DNA of 30,880 nt, taken from positions 1-30,880 of the IMG/VR virus record IMGVR_UViG_3300012936_000092, one strand, 5' to 3'. This document shows positions 1 to 10,600 of the stretch, in pieces; the first letter of the stretch is position 1, and every line of letters starts with the position of its first letter. Origin of the DNA: a virus. The notes below the pieces were generated by a model, which worked only from the letters and a program-made list of their open reading frames with translations, was not told the origin of the DNA and searched no databases. Both the position numbers and the translations under genes were made by a program.

Positions 1-1520
1 GCGTCGTACCCGCCTTCATCAAAAGATAAGCTGTCAAAAGGCACACTAGCACTCACAGTGTAAGTTTCTGGAGTGACAAAATCAGTAACTGGTAACAGTT
101 CTATTGCAGTTCCAACACCTTCTACGTAGTATTCTTTGCCTTGATAACTGGTTGGCACTACTTGCCCAGTAAATTCAACCTTGAGTCCATTTGTAAACAC
201 AACGCCATTAGGTGATGTGTAGGTTGCTTTACCAACTATATCTTCATCAACATTTAAGTCTGATATGTTTGCTTGATCAACCAAGCGTATTACGCCAAAG
301 TTAAGTTCATCACTAGCATCTTGATAGTAGAGTATATCAAGATTTGCAGTAATCAACGGTTGCAATTCAAATACACCGTCTGCGTTTTTATACCAAGTTT
401 TTCCAGCATTATTTGTACCGTATTCAATTGCGGTCTTGCTAAGATTAGCAATGCTTTGTACTTTTGTAAGTTCCATAAAAGGACGCTCAGGGTCTGCATA
501 ATTGTAGTTTATTCTCCACTGGACCAATCGATTGGTGTTACCGTCTATTGTCGTAGTATCTGAAAATACACTATTATCAAATCCTTGACTGTCAAACGGC
601 TCTTCATCGGCCCAGCCCTCAGACTGTCCGCCTACAAAAATAAGTGTTCGATTTTGTAAATCAGTAATACCATCTATTCCACCATGTGCTTCGTTGAACA
701 CATCAACGTACTGATTATTGATTTGATTAAACTGTAGTGTGTCTTCCACTAGATCTGTGGATCCAATGTCTGATAGAGTAAAGAAAAAGTTTTGTGCAGT
801 TTTGTCAGGTACATTAAATTTTATTGTGCCAAAATCATCACCGTTGTTAGTAACACCTAGTACATCTCTTGAACTTTGATTTGGTTGTTGAGATAGTACA
901 CCACTGGTACCAGGTTGTGACTGTATCCAAAAATTACGTCCACTATCGCTAACATTAAAATTATATTGTCCTTGTCGAGCTAGTACAATTGTAGGCAATG
1001 TTCCTGCGTAACCAGAAAATGTGTAGCCAGTATTTTTATATTTTACATCATAGTCGGCACTTATTGGAATAGCGTTTGCAAACACGCTAACACTGTTTGG
1101 ACCTGCTGGCACCCAATAGTACTGTCCAAAGTTTACATATTTGTCGTAGTCAACCATTGGGTCAAAACTATAGTATTCACTATCAAATAATCTATCGTGT
1201 CGTGTGGTATTTGCACCTTGTAGTTCTAAACTGTCTATGATGCCAGGGTAGGTGATAGTGTTTAATATTTGCGTGCCGTTTTCGTTGGTTTGCACAACAC
1301 CAGGTTCAAGCTGATAATTGCTACGTGTTTGTGTTGGTTCAAGCACATAGTTGTCTGATGCAGTAACGCCTGGACCAATCTTGCGTCCAATGTAGCCTTC
1401 GGTTGGCTTTAGTTTTGGATTTTGTGTTAGTTGGTCAAGTGTACTACGCAACAACTGCTTGTTTGCAGGTGTTTGAAATATTTCCGGTAAAAACTGTTCT
1501 GAGCGTATACGCTTAGCCAT
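1..1520 (-). CDS. Large virion structural protein downstream of gp6 (partial)
   Basis: An open frame runs from an ATG at 1520 leftwards off the window edge with no stop, giving about 506 residues and no C-terminus. It begins MAKRIRSEQFLPEIFQTPAN. The start lies one base after the gp6 stop, and GGAG about nine bases upstream serves as ribosome site, so it is translationally coupled to gp6. The protein is rich in N, D, G, T and aromatic residues with many short beta-like stretches, as in baseplate or fibre proteins; no enzymatic motif is visible. In T4 the gene after gp6 is gp7 (wedge), so this may be a positional counterpart, but I do not recognise gp7 sequence. Placing it in the baseplate or tail-fibre apparatus is inference from position. 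Confidence 0.8.
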   Translation of the reverse strand, partial: MAKRIRSEQFLPEIFQTPANKQLLRSTLDQLTQNPKLKPTEGYIGRKIGPGVTASDNYVLEPTQTRSNYQLEPGVVQTNENGTQILNTITYPGIIDSLELQGANTTRHDRLFDSEYYSFDPMVDYDKYVNFGQYYWVPAGPNSVSVFANAIPISADYDVKYKNTGYTFSGYAGTLPTIVLARQGQYNFNVSDSGRNFWIQSQPGTSGVLSQQPNQSSRDVLGVTNNGDDFGTIKFNVPDKTAQNFFFTLSDIGSTDLVEDTLQFNQINNQYVDVFNEAHGGIDGITDLQNRTLIFVGGQSEGWADEEPFDSQGFDNSVFSDTTTIDGNTNRLVQWRINYNYADPERPFMELTKVQSIANLSKTAIEYGTNNAGKTWYKNADGVFELQPLITANLDILYYQDASDELNFGVIRLVDQANISDLNVDEDIVGKATYTSPNGVVFTNGLKVEFTGQVVPTSYQGKEYYVEGVGTAIELLPVTDFVTPETYTVSASVPFDSLSFDEGGYD

Positions 1521-1521
1521 A

Positions 1522-4500
1522 TTAGACTACTCCGCTATTTGGTGCAGTACGCAATTGACTGCCAGTAAGTGCGTCAATAATTTGCACGTCATTTACTGTT
1601 GCGGCGTTTACAAATATTTCATTTGCTTGTGAACGTATTTCGTATAGATCACCAAATGACTTCAAAGGATCAGTTGGTACTAATACCACTGAACTTATTA
1701 TGCTACCTAATCTATCATGTAGGTAAGCACTTAGTTCACTAAAGAAAAATGTATCGCCAAAATCCCAATTGTCAATTGTAAAATATTGGTTCATTGCACT
1801 TACCACTTGACTTTTAATTTCACTTACGCTCGCAGTGCTTGATGTGTTTTTTACACACTTAATAGTGGCTTGCAATTCGACTGGTGATTTGGTACCAAAT
1901 AGTGGCTTAAAGGTTACACTATTAAGTATAATATTATCTGAAATCATTTTGTATTGATCAAGTGTGCTATAACTTGTTGTAAGTTCATCTATGGTTGGCT
2001 TGGCAGGCTCTGTAACAGTGCCGGTACTGTCACGCAAATAGTTTTGATATGCAATATAGTATGATTGTGTGATAAGATAAAGATCAATTATATTTGTTGT
2101 GCCTGGGTCGATACGACGACTTAGAGGAGCATTATGCCTGTATTGAAAGTACAAGCCTTGCCTACCTACATAGGTTTCATAGCCAGTAACTTCGGCTATA
2201 GTGCGTACACCGTCATAGGCAACTGTTAATTTATAAAACTTTTCGTCAGTGTATGCATAAAAAACTTGTGCATCTGGGTATTCACTTTTGACCAATTCAA
2301 TAGCATCTTTAGTTGCAATGGATCCTATAACCACACCTTCTGCTAATGGCAAGTATCTTTCAAGATTGTCAAAGTCTACAGTTTGTTGCAGATATATTCT
2401 TTTTGTATTTGGGTTGACCAGTGGTGCAACAAGTGTTTCAAAATAGTCTGGATTATCTGGTATTCCATCGTTGTCGGAATCTTTATAACTTATTCTCACT
2501 TTAAAGTCATCAACAAATCCATCAGTTTCAACAGGTTGATCAATAATATCTAGCACCTCGTCACTGTTAAGTGTGGTTGTTGCATCTGGTTTATTGTTAG
2601 TTTTAAGCACATTAATGAAATCATTTATCACTGTGCCTGTCTTTGGATCGTAAACTTTTTGTGTGCCATCATAGAAGAATCTTGTTTCAAGCACACTTGC
2701 CCAAAAACGTTGTAAACTACGAGAACTTACAGTGTAGGTAACACCGTCGGTTGTGAAGTCAACTAACCATGAATTATCAAGTCCTGTGCCTGATGTGTTT
2801 TGTGCATTTACTAAACTGAATGTTATTGCGTTGTTTATATTGGTAGAAGTGATAACATACCAAGTACCAGTGAGGTTATCGTAGCCTAATCCAAAGTTTC
2901 TATACAGTTCAATGTTCTCACGCATGGTTGTTTCAATGCTGGTTGGCAAGTTGGTAATAAAGTTTGGTATGACTTCAGTTGGTATTGCATTAGTTGGTAT
3001 GAAATTGTTTAATGTAACGGGTCCAGTGCCATCAGCATTATTACCTACGCCTTGATTTGTACCGTCAAGTTCAAGTGCAGTTACAGTTGCCCATAATACT
3101 GTTTTATCTCCAGGCAATGTCGGGGAGCCAACTGCAAGTCTGTTAGTTGCAGTAAAATATTGTCCACTAGGTGGTGTAAATTTAACAAGTCCACCTTGTG
3201 CAATATATTGTTTGTTATCACTTGCTTGTGGGCCAACCGGTGCTGGTGCTCCACTTGATACAAATTTGAAATAGCCAGTGGTTTCATTGTTGCTGGTTGT
3301 ACTTTGATTCCATTCTAGATTAAGTGTAGCAAGATCTGGACGAGTGAAGTTATCATAGTAAAACTCTTGCATACCTCTACTTGCTAACACAGGTTCAACC
3401 TGATTTACAATTACATCTGTGATGTCATTTTGATCTACGAATGTAAATGTAAAACTTGGAATCGCAGTGTTTTCGTAAATTAAACCGTCACTGGCAAAAA
3501 TATTAGTGCTTGAGTATTTTCCAGTGATATCTACAAGATCCAAGTATCTACTAGTACCAATTGAGCTTCTGTTTACAGCTTTGGACTTGATTATAGTTGA
3601 ATAAAGTGTATATGGAAAATTATTGTAATCTTCACCGTTTACCATTCTATTTTGTGTGTAGTATCTAGCCGGTGCTCTTTGTTTGATATCGTTGATGTTT
3701 TCTCTGTTGGCTGCATTGCTAACTGGTTGTGTTAATGCACAAGTAAATGTAAGTGTTTCGTTCCTGCCTGTTCTGCTTACGTAGCCAATTGAAATAGTAA
3801 CATTTTGCATTTCGTCAGGATTAATTATATAACTCAATCCGTTTGATGCTCTTACATAGGTTCTAAAATTGCCAACAGGAATGCTACTAAACACACCATC
3901 ACCAAAGTTTAGATTGATTTGATCATTTGTTCTAGATGTAATTGAAAAATATCTACGTTGTTCAGGCGTAAGTTCTTCTACTGCACCAGAGTAAATGTTT
4001 TCAACTTTAGTCCATTCATTTTGTATGTTGCCGTTGCTATCCAGTTGATATACCCAGGTATCGTCGTTGTTTATACCTTCAATGTTAACATTTACAACTC
4101 TGTTTGATATACGCTCACCAAGATTGAAATCTAAATCCTGTAGACTTCCTTGCTTAAACAAAAAGAAGTAACCAGTGTTGGCACTAGCATAACCTTGTTT
4201 GTCGTTTCTATAGAGAATATTAAACGCACCATTAGGAGCAGGTGATGGTTCATACACAAATGTTTTATTTTGTGTTGTTGCACACACTGCTTCAAAACCC
4301 ATTGCAGTGCCATTTATTGTACTCGTAAATGGTATGACCGGTAAAAAGCCTTGTAGTAAGTTAATTGCATATTCTTCAGTGTCTACCCCAAGTATTGTTT
4401 GTGCATTTCCAGGACGTCCAAAACGCTGACTGTTGTCCAAGGCTGCATTTACTATCACTGTGAACTGTTCTAGCCAGTTTGCGTTTGTAGTGTCATTCCA

Positions 4501-4929
4501 ATTGACTGTGATGTTGGAAAGATTCACGCCTGTGAAGTCTATGACACCTTCAGTGGTGCTGATGCTTTGTACTTTTAAAAATCCTTGTGCCGCAGTATTA
4601 CGCTTTGGTGTGTAACTTACTAATTCTGCTAGTCGATTGACACTATCTCTTCTTTCGGCAGTGTCTATAAAATTTTCTCTTGTGTTTAGATCATTTCTAA
4701 AACTGTTTGCTTGACCCATAAAAGCCATAACGTCAAGTAGTGCAATAAATTCACTTGATTCTATATAGTCGTTAAAACTTTCTGGATAGTATAGACGTAT
4801 GTAGTCTATAAAACTTTTACGCAGTGTTTCAAAATCGTAACTTTGAAAGTCTGCTTCTCTATATGTTTGGTAGATTCGCTTCCAATCTTCAACACCAAAT
4901 ATACTTGTCTGTCTTGTAGTCTTAGCCAT
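1522..4929 (-). CDS. 6: Baseplate wedge protein gp6
   Basis: Structural subunit of the baseplate wedge; in T4, gp6 dimers form the inner ring that holds the wedges together and passes the contraction signal. The N-terminal 120 residues carry the familiar pattern FNDYIESSEFIALLDVMAFM followed by an NxFRNDLNTRENFIDTA-type stretch and a YTPKRNTAAQG turn. The middle (about 300-480) resembles gp6/baseplate J-like repeats with INLNFGDGVFSSIP. At 1135 residues it is much longer than T4 gp6 (660). Extra sequence includes a low-complexity G/P/T/N region around 545-660 and, near residue 820, the calcium-loop-like DSDNDGIPDNPD. ATG at 4929 has AAGGA upstream and a late promoter motif at 4947-4956. The C-terminus (INLYFTID-type region, SSVVLVPTDPLKSFGDLYEI) is typical of marine gp6. 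Confidence 0.93.
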   Translation of the reverse strand: MAKTTRQTSIFGVEDWKRIYQTYREADFQSYDFETLRKSFIDYIRLYYPESFNDYIESSEFIALLDVMAFMGQANSFRNDLNTRENFIDTAERRDSVNRLAELVSYTPKRNTAAQGFLKVQSISTTEGVIDFTGVNLSNITVNWNDTTNANWLEQFTVIVNAALDNSQRFGRPGNAQTILGVDTEEYAINLLQGFLPVIPFTSTINGTAMGFEAVCATTQNKTFVYEPSPAPNGAFNILYRNDKQGYASANTGYFFLFKQGSLQDLDFNLGERISNRVVNVNIEGINNDDTWVYQLDSNGNIQNEWTKVENIYSGAVEELTPEQRRYFSITSRTNDQINLNFGDGVFSSIPVGNFRTYVRASNGLSYIINPDEMQNVTISIGYVSRTGRNETLTFTCALTQPVSNAANRENINDIKQRAPARYYTQNRMVNGEDYNNFPYTLYSTIIKSKAVNRSSIGTSRYLDLVDITGKYSSTNIFASDGLIYENTAIPSFTFTFVDQNDITDVIVNQVEPVLASRGMQEFYYDNFTRPDLATLNLEWNQSTTSNNETTGYFKFVSSGAPAPVGPQASDNKQYIAQGGLVKFTPPSGQYFTATNRLAVGSPTLPGDKTVLWATVTALELDGTNQGVGNNADGTGPVTLNNFIPTNAIPTEVIPNFITNLPTSIETTMRENIELYRNFGLGYDNLTGTWYVITSTNINNAITFSLVNAQNTSGTGLDNSWLVDFTTDGVTYTVSSRSLQRFWASVLETRFFYDGTQKVYDPKTGTVINDFINVLKTNNKPDATTTLNSDEVLDIIDQPVETDGFVDDFKVRISYKDSDNDGIPDNPDYFETLVAPLVNPNTKRIYLQQTVDFDNLERYLPLAEGVVIGSIATKDAIELVKSEYPDAQVFYAYTDEKFYKLTVAYDGVRTIAEVTGYETYVGRQGLYFQYRHNAPLSRRIDPGTTNIIDLYLITQSYYIAYQNYLRDSTGTVTEPAKPTIDELTTSYSTLDQYKMISDNIILNSVTFKPLFGTKSPVELQATIKCVKNTSSTASVSEIKSQVVSAMNQYFTIDNWDFGDTFFFSELSAYLHDRLGSIISSVVLVPTDPLKSFGDLYEIRSQANEIFVNAATVNDVQIIDALTGSQLRTAPNSGVV

Positions 4930-4946
4930 GTGTATTTTCCTTACCT

Positions 4947-4956
4947 AGTATTTATC
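4947..4956 (-). promoter_or_regulatory. T4-type late promoter for gp6
   Basis: The minus strand reads GATAAATACT, matching the T4 late -10 element TATAAATA at seven of eight positions and identical to the motif before the portal gene. It ends 18 bases before the gp6 ATG and leaves room for the AAGGA ribosome site. It is probably read by the gp55 encoded at 13568. Confidence 0.7.
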
Positions 4957-4981
4957 TACAAAATAAACTACGTAGTTTATA

Positions 4982-5362
4982 CTACACGTCTGAAAATGCG
5001 GCTCGTTGTGATTGGTTATCAAAAAACACAGTTAGTGTGTTTGCATCTTGTCCTGCAATGGTTTGAACTTCTAGTTCACACAAAAATCCATTTTCTTGTG
5101 CAAAAACGTTGATATCAGATATTTCGATTCTAGGGTCTTGGGCAACTACACGTTGTAGTTCGTTGATAATTGCTTGCGATGTTTGTGCATTCTGTGGTTC
5201 ATAGATAAGGCTCCACATCGATGTGCCAACGTCTGGTCTGCCAGCTACCTCGCCTTGTCTTATATTAAGTGCATTCAGTAGATCAACTTTAATAAGTTCA
5301 AAATCCGTAAGGGTATAATTTTTGTATCTACCTACTGAGCTATATCCGATAATTGATGCCAT
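4982..5362 (-). CDS. 25: Baseplate wedge protein gp25
   Basis: Small baseplate wedge subunit of the gp25/lysozyme-like fold family shared with type VI secretion TssE; in T4 it nucleates sheath polymerisation. The 126-residue length fits T4 gp25 (132). The family core is visible: a DFELIKVDLLNALNIRQGE helix, then RPDVGTSMWSLIYEP (where T4 has a PEFG-type turn), and a C-terminal RIEISDINV beta strand. It sits between gp5 and gp6; gp25 next to gp6 is standard in T4-like phages. The ATG at 5362 follows the gp5 stop by seven bases and has no clear Shine-Dalgarno sequence, so it may rely on coupling to gp5 or on a very short leader from the motif at 5366-5374. Confidence 0.92.
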   Translation of the reverse strand: MASIIGYSSVGRYKNYTLTDFELIKVDLLNALNIRQGEVAGRPDVGTSMWSLIYEPQNAQTSQAIINELQRVVAQDPRIEISDINVFAQENGFLCELEVQTIAGQDANTLTVFFDNQSQRAAFSDV

Positions 5363-5365
5363 GCC

Positions 5366-5374
5366 GTATTTATG
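5366..5374 (-). promoter_or_regulatory. Possible late promoter overlapping the gp5 stop
   Basis: The minus strand reads CATAAATAC, a late-type element whose TAA is also the gp5 stop codon. A start site six or seven bases downstream would fall on the gp25 ATG, giving an almost leaderless transcript. The match is good but the position is unusual, so it may be fortuitous. Confidence 0.4.
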
Positions 5375-7604
5375 TAGCTATTCCTGTAACTTTTTTACTG
5401 GCAATCACTGACTGCACTGCCGTATCTATTTCTTTTCTAATCACTGTGCCAGTTGTGCCCACTGAGGTTGTAAATCCTTGTATTTCACTGCTTATTTTCT
5501 GTGTAGTAAGATTCACTGCATACTTTCCACCAGCAACTACTTCGTTCATCTGAGCGGCAGTTATTTTGGTACTATTTGCTCCATTTGCCAATGATCCAAG
5601 CACTGCACTGCCTTCTGTCCATTTTTTAACTGCATCAACTCCAAACTTACTTGCACCTGACACAAGTCCTGCCAGTTCTGCATCGTTTTCTAAACCTGTG
5701 ACTATTCCTGCATTTTGTAATCCATTGAGTCCTTTAGTAAACAGTTCATTTTTTGTAGCATCCTGTATTACTTCATTATTAAGAAAATCACTTAATCCGT
5801 TTATGCCTTGATTACCACTCCAAACACTCGAACTACTTAGGACAGTATTGAGATTGCTGGTTGCGTCTTTAAGAAAAAATTCACTGGTTCCAGGTTTTAG
5901 GAATCCAGCATCTTCTAGTTCTGGAGCACTAAATCCAAACTTGCCAACACCTGCAGTGTTAGATATTTCGTTAAAGCCTTGTGGCACTGATTTACTCGCT
6001 TGTGCTAACATTCCTGTGACTTTGGGCTTATCAAGTTTTCCAACATTGGTCTCGGCTTTATTCTGTGATTCGTAGTCGCCTTTGTCCATTTTTGTAATTT
6101 CAGTTGTGTTTGTTTTATCAACTGCGGCTTTGGTTTTTTCGTCCAATGGAACTTCATCGCTACTTGAGCTTAGGTTAGTTGAAGCGTTCACGCCTGTGCC
6201 ACGCTCAGCATAAGGTTCATGTGTAGGAGCACGAGTAACAATAGTTTGTATGGCTGCAGGCTCAGGTATCCAGCCTTTACTTGGATCAAATTTAGTGTCT
6301 GGTAATCTACGCTTTGGTATTTCTTGAGCCTTGGGAACATCTCCAGCACTACCACTGTTAAGTTTTATACAACCTGCTTCTAGTGTTAATTGGCTACCAG
6401 CACCCCATGATCCTGTGTTGCTTTTAAGCATCAAAGATGCATCACTTTTTAAACCTATCATGTTTTTACTGTACGCAAGTAAAGTGTTGGTACCTGTCAA
6501 ATTTAGACCTGCTGCTTCGAGACTCATTGACGCTTTAGCATTCATATTGATTTGACCATTTTCGCTGTTAATGTTAATATTACGATCAGCGTGCATGTTG
6601 ATTTCGCCAGCACTTCTAATGTTCAAACTATTTGACGCATATACATCAATGGTGCCTTCCTTACCAAGCTCTACCCAACTTTGTCCATTGGCATGCATGA
6701 TGTGTATGGTTTGTCCGTCAGGAGTATCATTCATCATTATCTGATGGCCGCCACTGGTCCGTATTCTAACCAAATTGTCTTCATTGGATTGACTTCCATC
6801 ATCCATTACAATACTATGTCCACCCTTACGTCCAATTATATTAACTTCGTTTGCTTGTAGTGTTGAACTTGCTAGTTTTTGTTGTAATTGTTCATCTGTC
6901 AAGCCACCCGAGTACACTGGTCTTCCTGGTGTGCTAATACCAAAGCACGCACTAGGCGATTCTCTTTGACTGTTTGAACTAATCGGACCAATCAATGGAT
7001 CGTCAATTACTCCTTGAGATAACATTTGGCCTGCAAGAACACTGTGTACTGGTTTATCTTGGTCAAAAAATCTTGGATTTTCACTTATGGCAGGATTAGC
7101 ATTGTTTATTTCAACAACAGGTAATTTTGATTTGTTTGTGAACAATGGCGAATTACTATCATCTACATATTTTTTACTTGCGCCAATTGCTGGTAGCATA
7201 TGATTGATTCCAGGCTCAATTGGCATACCCATGTAATAACCTTTGCTTGGATCTCCATCTACAAAGAAACACAAAACTTTTGTCCCAAGATCTGGGGGTG
7301 TGCCCCAAAACCCGTAACTTTGGTTGTTACCAGTAAAACTGCCTGGTCCAGTGGATTGGCGGGCACTCTGTTGTGTGAACCCATAAAATGGACTTAGATA
7401 GTTTACTGTACGCCAAAGACTTTTATCATTTTTATCTGGACCAGAAAGACTTGTTATAAAAACTTGAAGTCTACCACTGCGTGTTGGATCGACATTATTG
7501 GTTACTTCGCCTATATACGGACCGCTTTTGGATACTGTACCTCCAACATTTTCTTTGTAATTGGCCGGAACTCCTCTGCTTCTTTGAAAATTTTCATTTG
7601 CCAT
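5370..7604 (-). CDS. 5: gp5-like baseplate hub / central spike protein
   Basis: Forms the needle under the tail tube. Residues about 28-150 look like the gp5/VgrG OB-fold (GPYIGEVTNNVDPTRSGRLQ). Residues about 240-420 contain the repetitive short-strand pattern of the spike beta-helix (SLNIRSAGEINMHADRNINI and continuing). The C-terminal 200 residues (GKFGFSAPELEDAGFLKPGT, then a helical NNEVIQDATKNELF segment) resemble the accessory domain seen in VrlC-like tail proteins of marine T4-like phages. No T4-lysozyme domain with its Glu-Asp-Thr catalytic set is visible between OB-fold and helix, unlike T4 gp5 (575 residues). The ATG at 7604 has AGAGG upstream, and the gene follows its upstream neighbour by ten bases. 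The hub/spike assignment is firm; enzymatic activity is not supported. Confidence 0.85.
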   Translation of the reverse strand: MANENFQRSRGVPANYKENVGGTVSKSGPYIGEVTNNVDPTRSGRLQVFITSLSGPDKNDKSLWRTVNYLSPFYGFTQQSARQSTGPGSFTGNNQSYGFWGTPPDLGTKVLCFFVDGDPSKGYYMGMPIEPGINHMLPAIGASKKYVDDSNSPLFTNKSKLPVVEINNANPAISENPRFFDQDKPVHSVLAGQMLSQGVIDDPLIGPISSNSQRESPSACFGISTPGRPVYSGGLTDEQLQQKLASSTLQANEVNIIGRKGGHSIVMDDGSQSNEDNLVRIRTSGGHQIMMNDTPDGQTIHIMHANGQSWVELGKEGTIDVYASNSLNIRSAGEINMHADRNININSENGQINMNAKASMSLEAAGLNLTGTNTLLAYSKNMIGLKSDASLMLKSNTGSWGAGSQLTLEAGCIKLNSGSAGDVPKAQEIPKRRLPDTKFDPSKGWIPEPAAIQTIVTRAPTHEPYAERGTGVNASTNLSSSSDEVPLDEKTKAAVDKTNTTEITKMDKGDYESQNKAETNVGKLDKPKVTGMLAQASKSVPQGFNEISNTAGVGKFGFSAPELEDAGFLKPGTSEFFLKDATSNLNTVLSSSSVWSGNQGINGLSDFLNNEVIQDATKNELFTKGLNGLQNAGIVTGLENDAELAGLVSGASKFGVDAVKKWTEGSAVLGSLANGANSTKITAAQMNEVVAGGKYAVNLTTQKISSEIQGFTTSVGTTGTVIRKEIDTAVQSVIASKKVTGIAT

Positions 7605-7614
7605 TTATAACCTC

Positions 7615-10600
7615 TTATCTAAATGCACTTGAGTTGGTTCCTGCTCCACCGCCGCCAACTACTGTTGCACCAGCTTTCACTCTACGCTTTGATCTTTCTA
7701 AAGCCCTTTGCGTTTTCTTTTTCAATAAAGATCCACTGAAACCACTGTTGCCACCAGCATCATCACTTACTACATTACTGGCTGGTTTTGGTGGTACTTT
7801 TGGTTGCCAGTTGGCTTTGTTTATTATAGGGTCTACGTAATTAGTGCTGTTGTTCTGTAGACTGCTAATTCTTTGTCTACGCATAATATCGTCATCGTAG
7901 TTTTGCGTAGGAGTTACTTTACTACTTGTGTTTTCCACAGGCGTTGGTCCACTGCTTCTGGTACTGCCTGAAATATAATCTGGAACTTGGTTTACTCCTG
8001 TAGGTCCTTGTTGACTTGGATTTGCAAGACCTCTGGCCCTACGTTGTACGGCATCATCATAGGTTGGTGCTGGATCTTTCTTTGTGCTTCGAACACTTGG
8101 TCGAGCAACTGGTTGTTCAACTTTTTCAACTTTGTTTGATTCTGCTTTCTTCTGTTCTGGACTGTCTACCGCAGTATCAAATGTTCTTATGGATCCCATC
8201 AGTTTTTGTGTGAACTGACCATTTTGAAAATAACTGTAGATTTCAATTCCTGTGAAAACTATGCTTTCTTGTGCTATGTTAGTCTCTCCAGTGATAGCAC
8301 TTTTTTTAAAATTTTCTCTGAATACAGGAGTAAGTCCTGTGGCATAATCATAATCAACCACTCGATTGAAACGTATTTCGTATAGCACTTCAGAACTATT
8401 AGAGTTTACACTACCATCAGCTTCAAAACTTCCCAAGGTTACATTGTTGTAAAAAATTTCACTTTGCGTTATAAAGTCAGGATCGCCAACAATGGTTATT
8501 TGGCTTTTTGCAACATCAGCAGGACTGTACAATCTTGATGCCAGTTCAGCGGCTGGTCGTGTACTTTCGCCTGATCCTCCTTGCATACTGCTATTTGGTG
8601 CGGCTTCAAAAAACTTTTTTTCTGCAAATCTAGCATCACCAACTACTGTGGCACTTTCTGTGTTGAGTCCATCGTTACCAACAGATTGCAAATAGTTACT
8701 GTTCACATCAATTTCAAAATCAAGGACTTCTGTGTTTTCTCCTGTGAACCAATAGTTGAATATCTTGTGAGCTCCTCTGTACATGGCTGGAGGAAAATAT
8801 GGTGAACGAGGAGTGTTGATCTGATATCGACTGACAAAATATTTTATTCTATATGCGTAGTCGTTGCGTTTTGTATCATAGCCAATGGGCGTTGCAGTTT
8901 GCGTAATCTTATACCATTGCACAGTTTTTACAGGAGGATTTTCAATACGCTTTCCTGTGACTTCATCAAAAGCAACTGTCTGTTGTGCCGTTACATATGT
9001 GCTATTTTTCAATACCTGATCGATCAATTGAGTAATTTGTGTGCCTGCGGCAATACTATACTCCCTACTGTTAACATCCAATGACTGTTTATCTTGGTTT
9101 AGTTTTTGATTTGGATCAGAATTTTTTTGCATTGCAGTGCGTTTTTTATCTACAGTTCCTTGCTTTTTCATTTTGGCATCTTTTAGCCCTGCAACGTTTT
9201 CTAATTCAATCACGTACTCATCTGGAATCAAGTAGCCTTTCTTTTCAACAAGGTCACGTTGATGTTGATTTAGTGCTTCTGCTAGACCTTGTGTTACTGT
9301 ACGATCAGTTAGTCCAACTTTCTTGGCTGGAGGCGTGCGTTCTGCTACTTCTAATGCTTCATCATCTTCAATATCAACTTGTTGCGTTTGCACATCAACA
9401 AGTTGTGTGTTTCCATTGAACAATGTTTGTACATCTGCGGCACTGAGTTGAAAATTAAATGGTATAGTACCTCTAGCAGTGCTATATCCAACAGTGGTTT
9501 GAGGAATTGTTGCTTCAACGTTGTACACCACTGCTTGTGTATTGACCTTGTAGGTAATATTAGCAAATTGAAAAGGAATAAACTTTTCTACTAAAGCCTT
9601 AGGATCGCTAGTTTGCTCATCACCACTTGCTGGATCACTACTGATAAGATTGCCTTGATCATCATATCCATAAAACCTTATAACCATTAAAAAAGTTTGT
9701 GAATTAACATTTACATCTTCTATATTCTCGTGTGCTGCACAAGCCTGCGATAGTCTACTTAGAAATGTTATACCTTGTGGTTCAAGGATGTTGAATTTCA
9801 TGGTCTGTACATTATGCGGAGACTGTGTTTCTTGCGTGCCTATTGCACAACGTACTTCCAAATCTTCTATATAGAAGTCTAAATCAAAAAATGGATTACG
9901 TTGCTCTAGTGGAGCACCTCCAGATTGAATAATCAACTGTTCAGTAGGCAGTGTCTTTTTGTCAGTTGACAACAACTGTTTATACTCATCCATGTTCATG
10001 ATATAGATTGAGATACTATAGGTTTGACTTGCCAGAGCGGCTAATTTGTTTGGTGTTGCTACTATTGGTTCCATGAATTCAGCGGCGACTGCTACTCTTC
10101 CTTCAACAACTTGACTAGCAGTACCAACACTATTGGGTACAGACGTAGTGCTATCGTCATCTGTTGATCGTTGTATATCTTGTCCATTTCCTTGAAGATT
10201 GCTTTGAGTTTGTGTGCTAGAAATACGGTTTTGTGTGCTTGAGATCTTAAGCACTGGATTAGCACCGCCCACTGTGCTGGTACTGCCTGAACCTTTGTTG
10301 TCACCAAGTTGCTCGTTTTCTATACCACTTAGTGTGCTTGACAAAGCATTGGATGGTTTAGTTTGGCTTGAGAGTATAGGTTTGACTTCTGCGTCGTCGA
10401 GAAAAAAATTATTGCCAACAATTGGAGTTGTAAATCTTGCAGTCTCTACTGATCCAATTGTTTCATTTTTTACAATAGTGCCTGCACTGTCTCTTGGCAA
10501 GTTGTTGGTTACCTCAAAACTGTTTTCGTTTTTTATTGTGGTTTGTTTTACAACATTGAGATCGTTTATCAGTACATTTGTTTCTGTGATATTTTGTGTG

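Noticed and set aside
273-563. 96-codon plus-strand frame
   Set aside because: It is the complement of the long structural gene running off the left edge, and its peptide is cysteine- and aromatic-rich without family resemblance.
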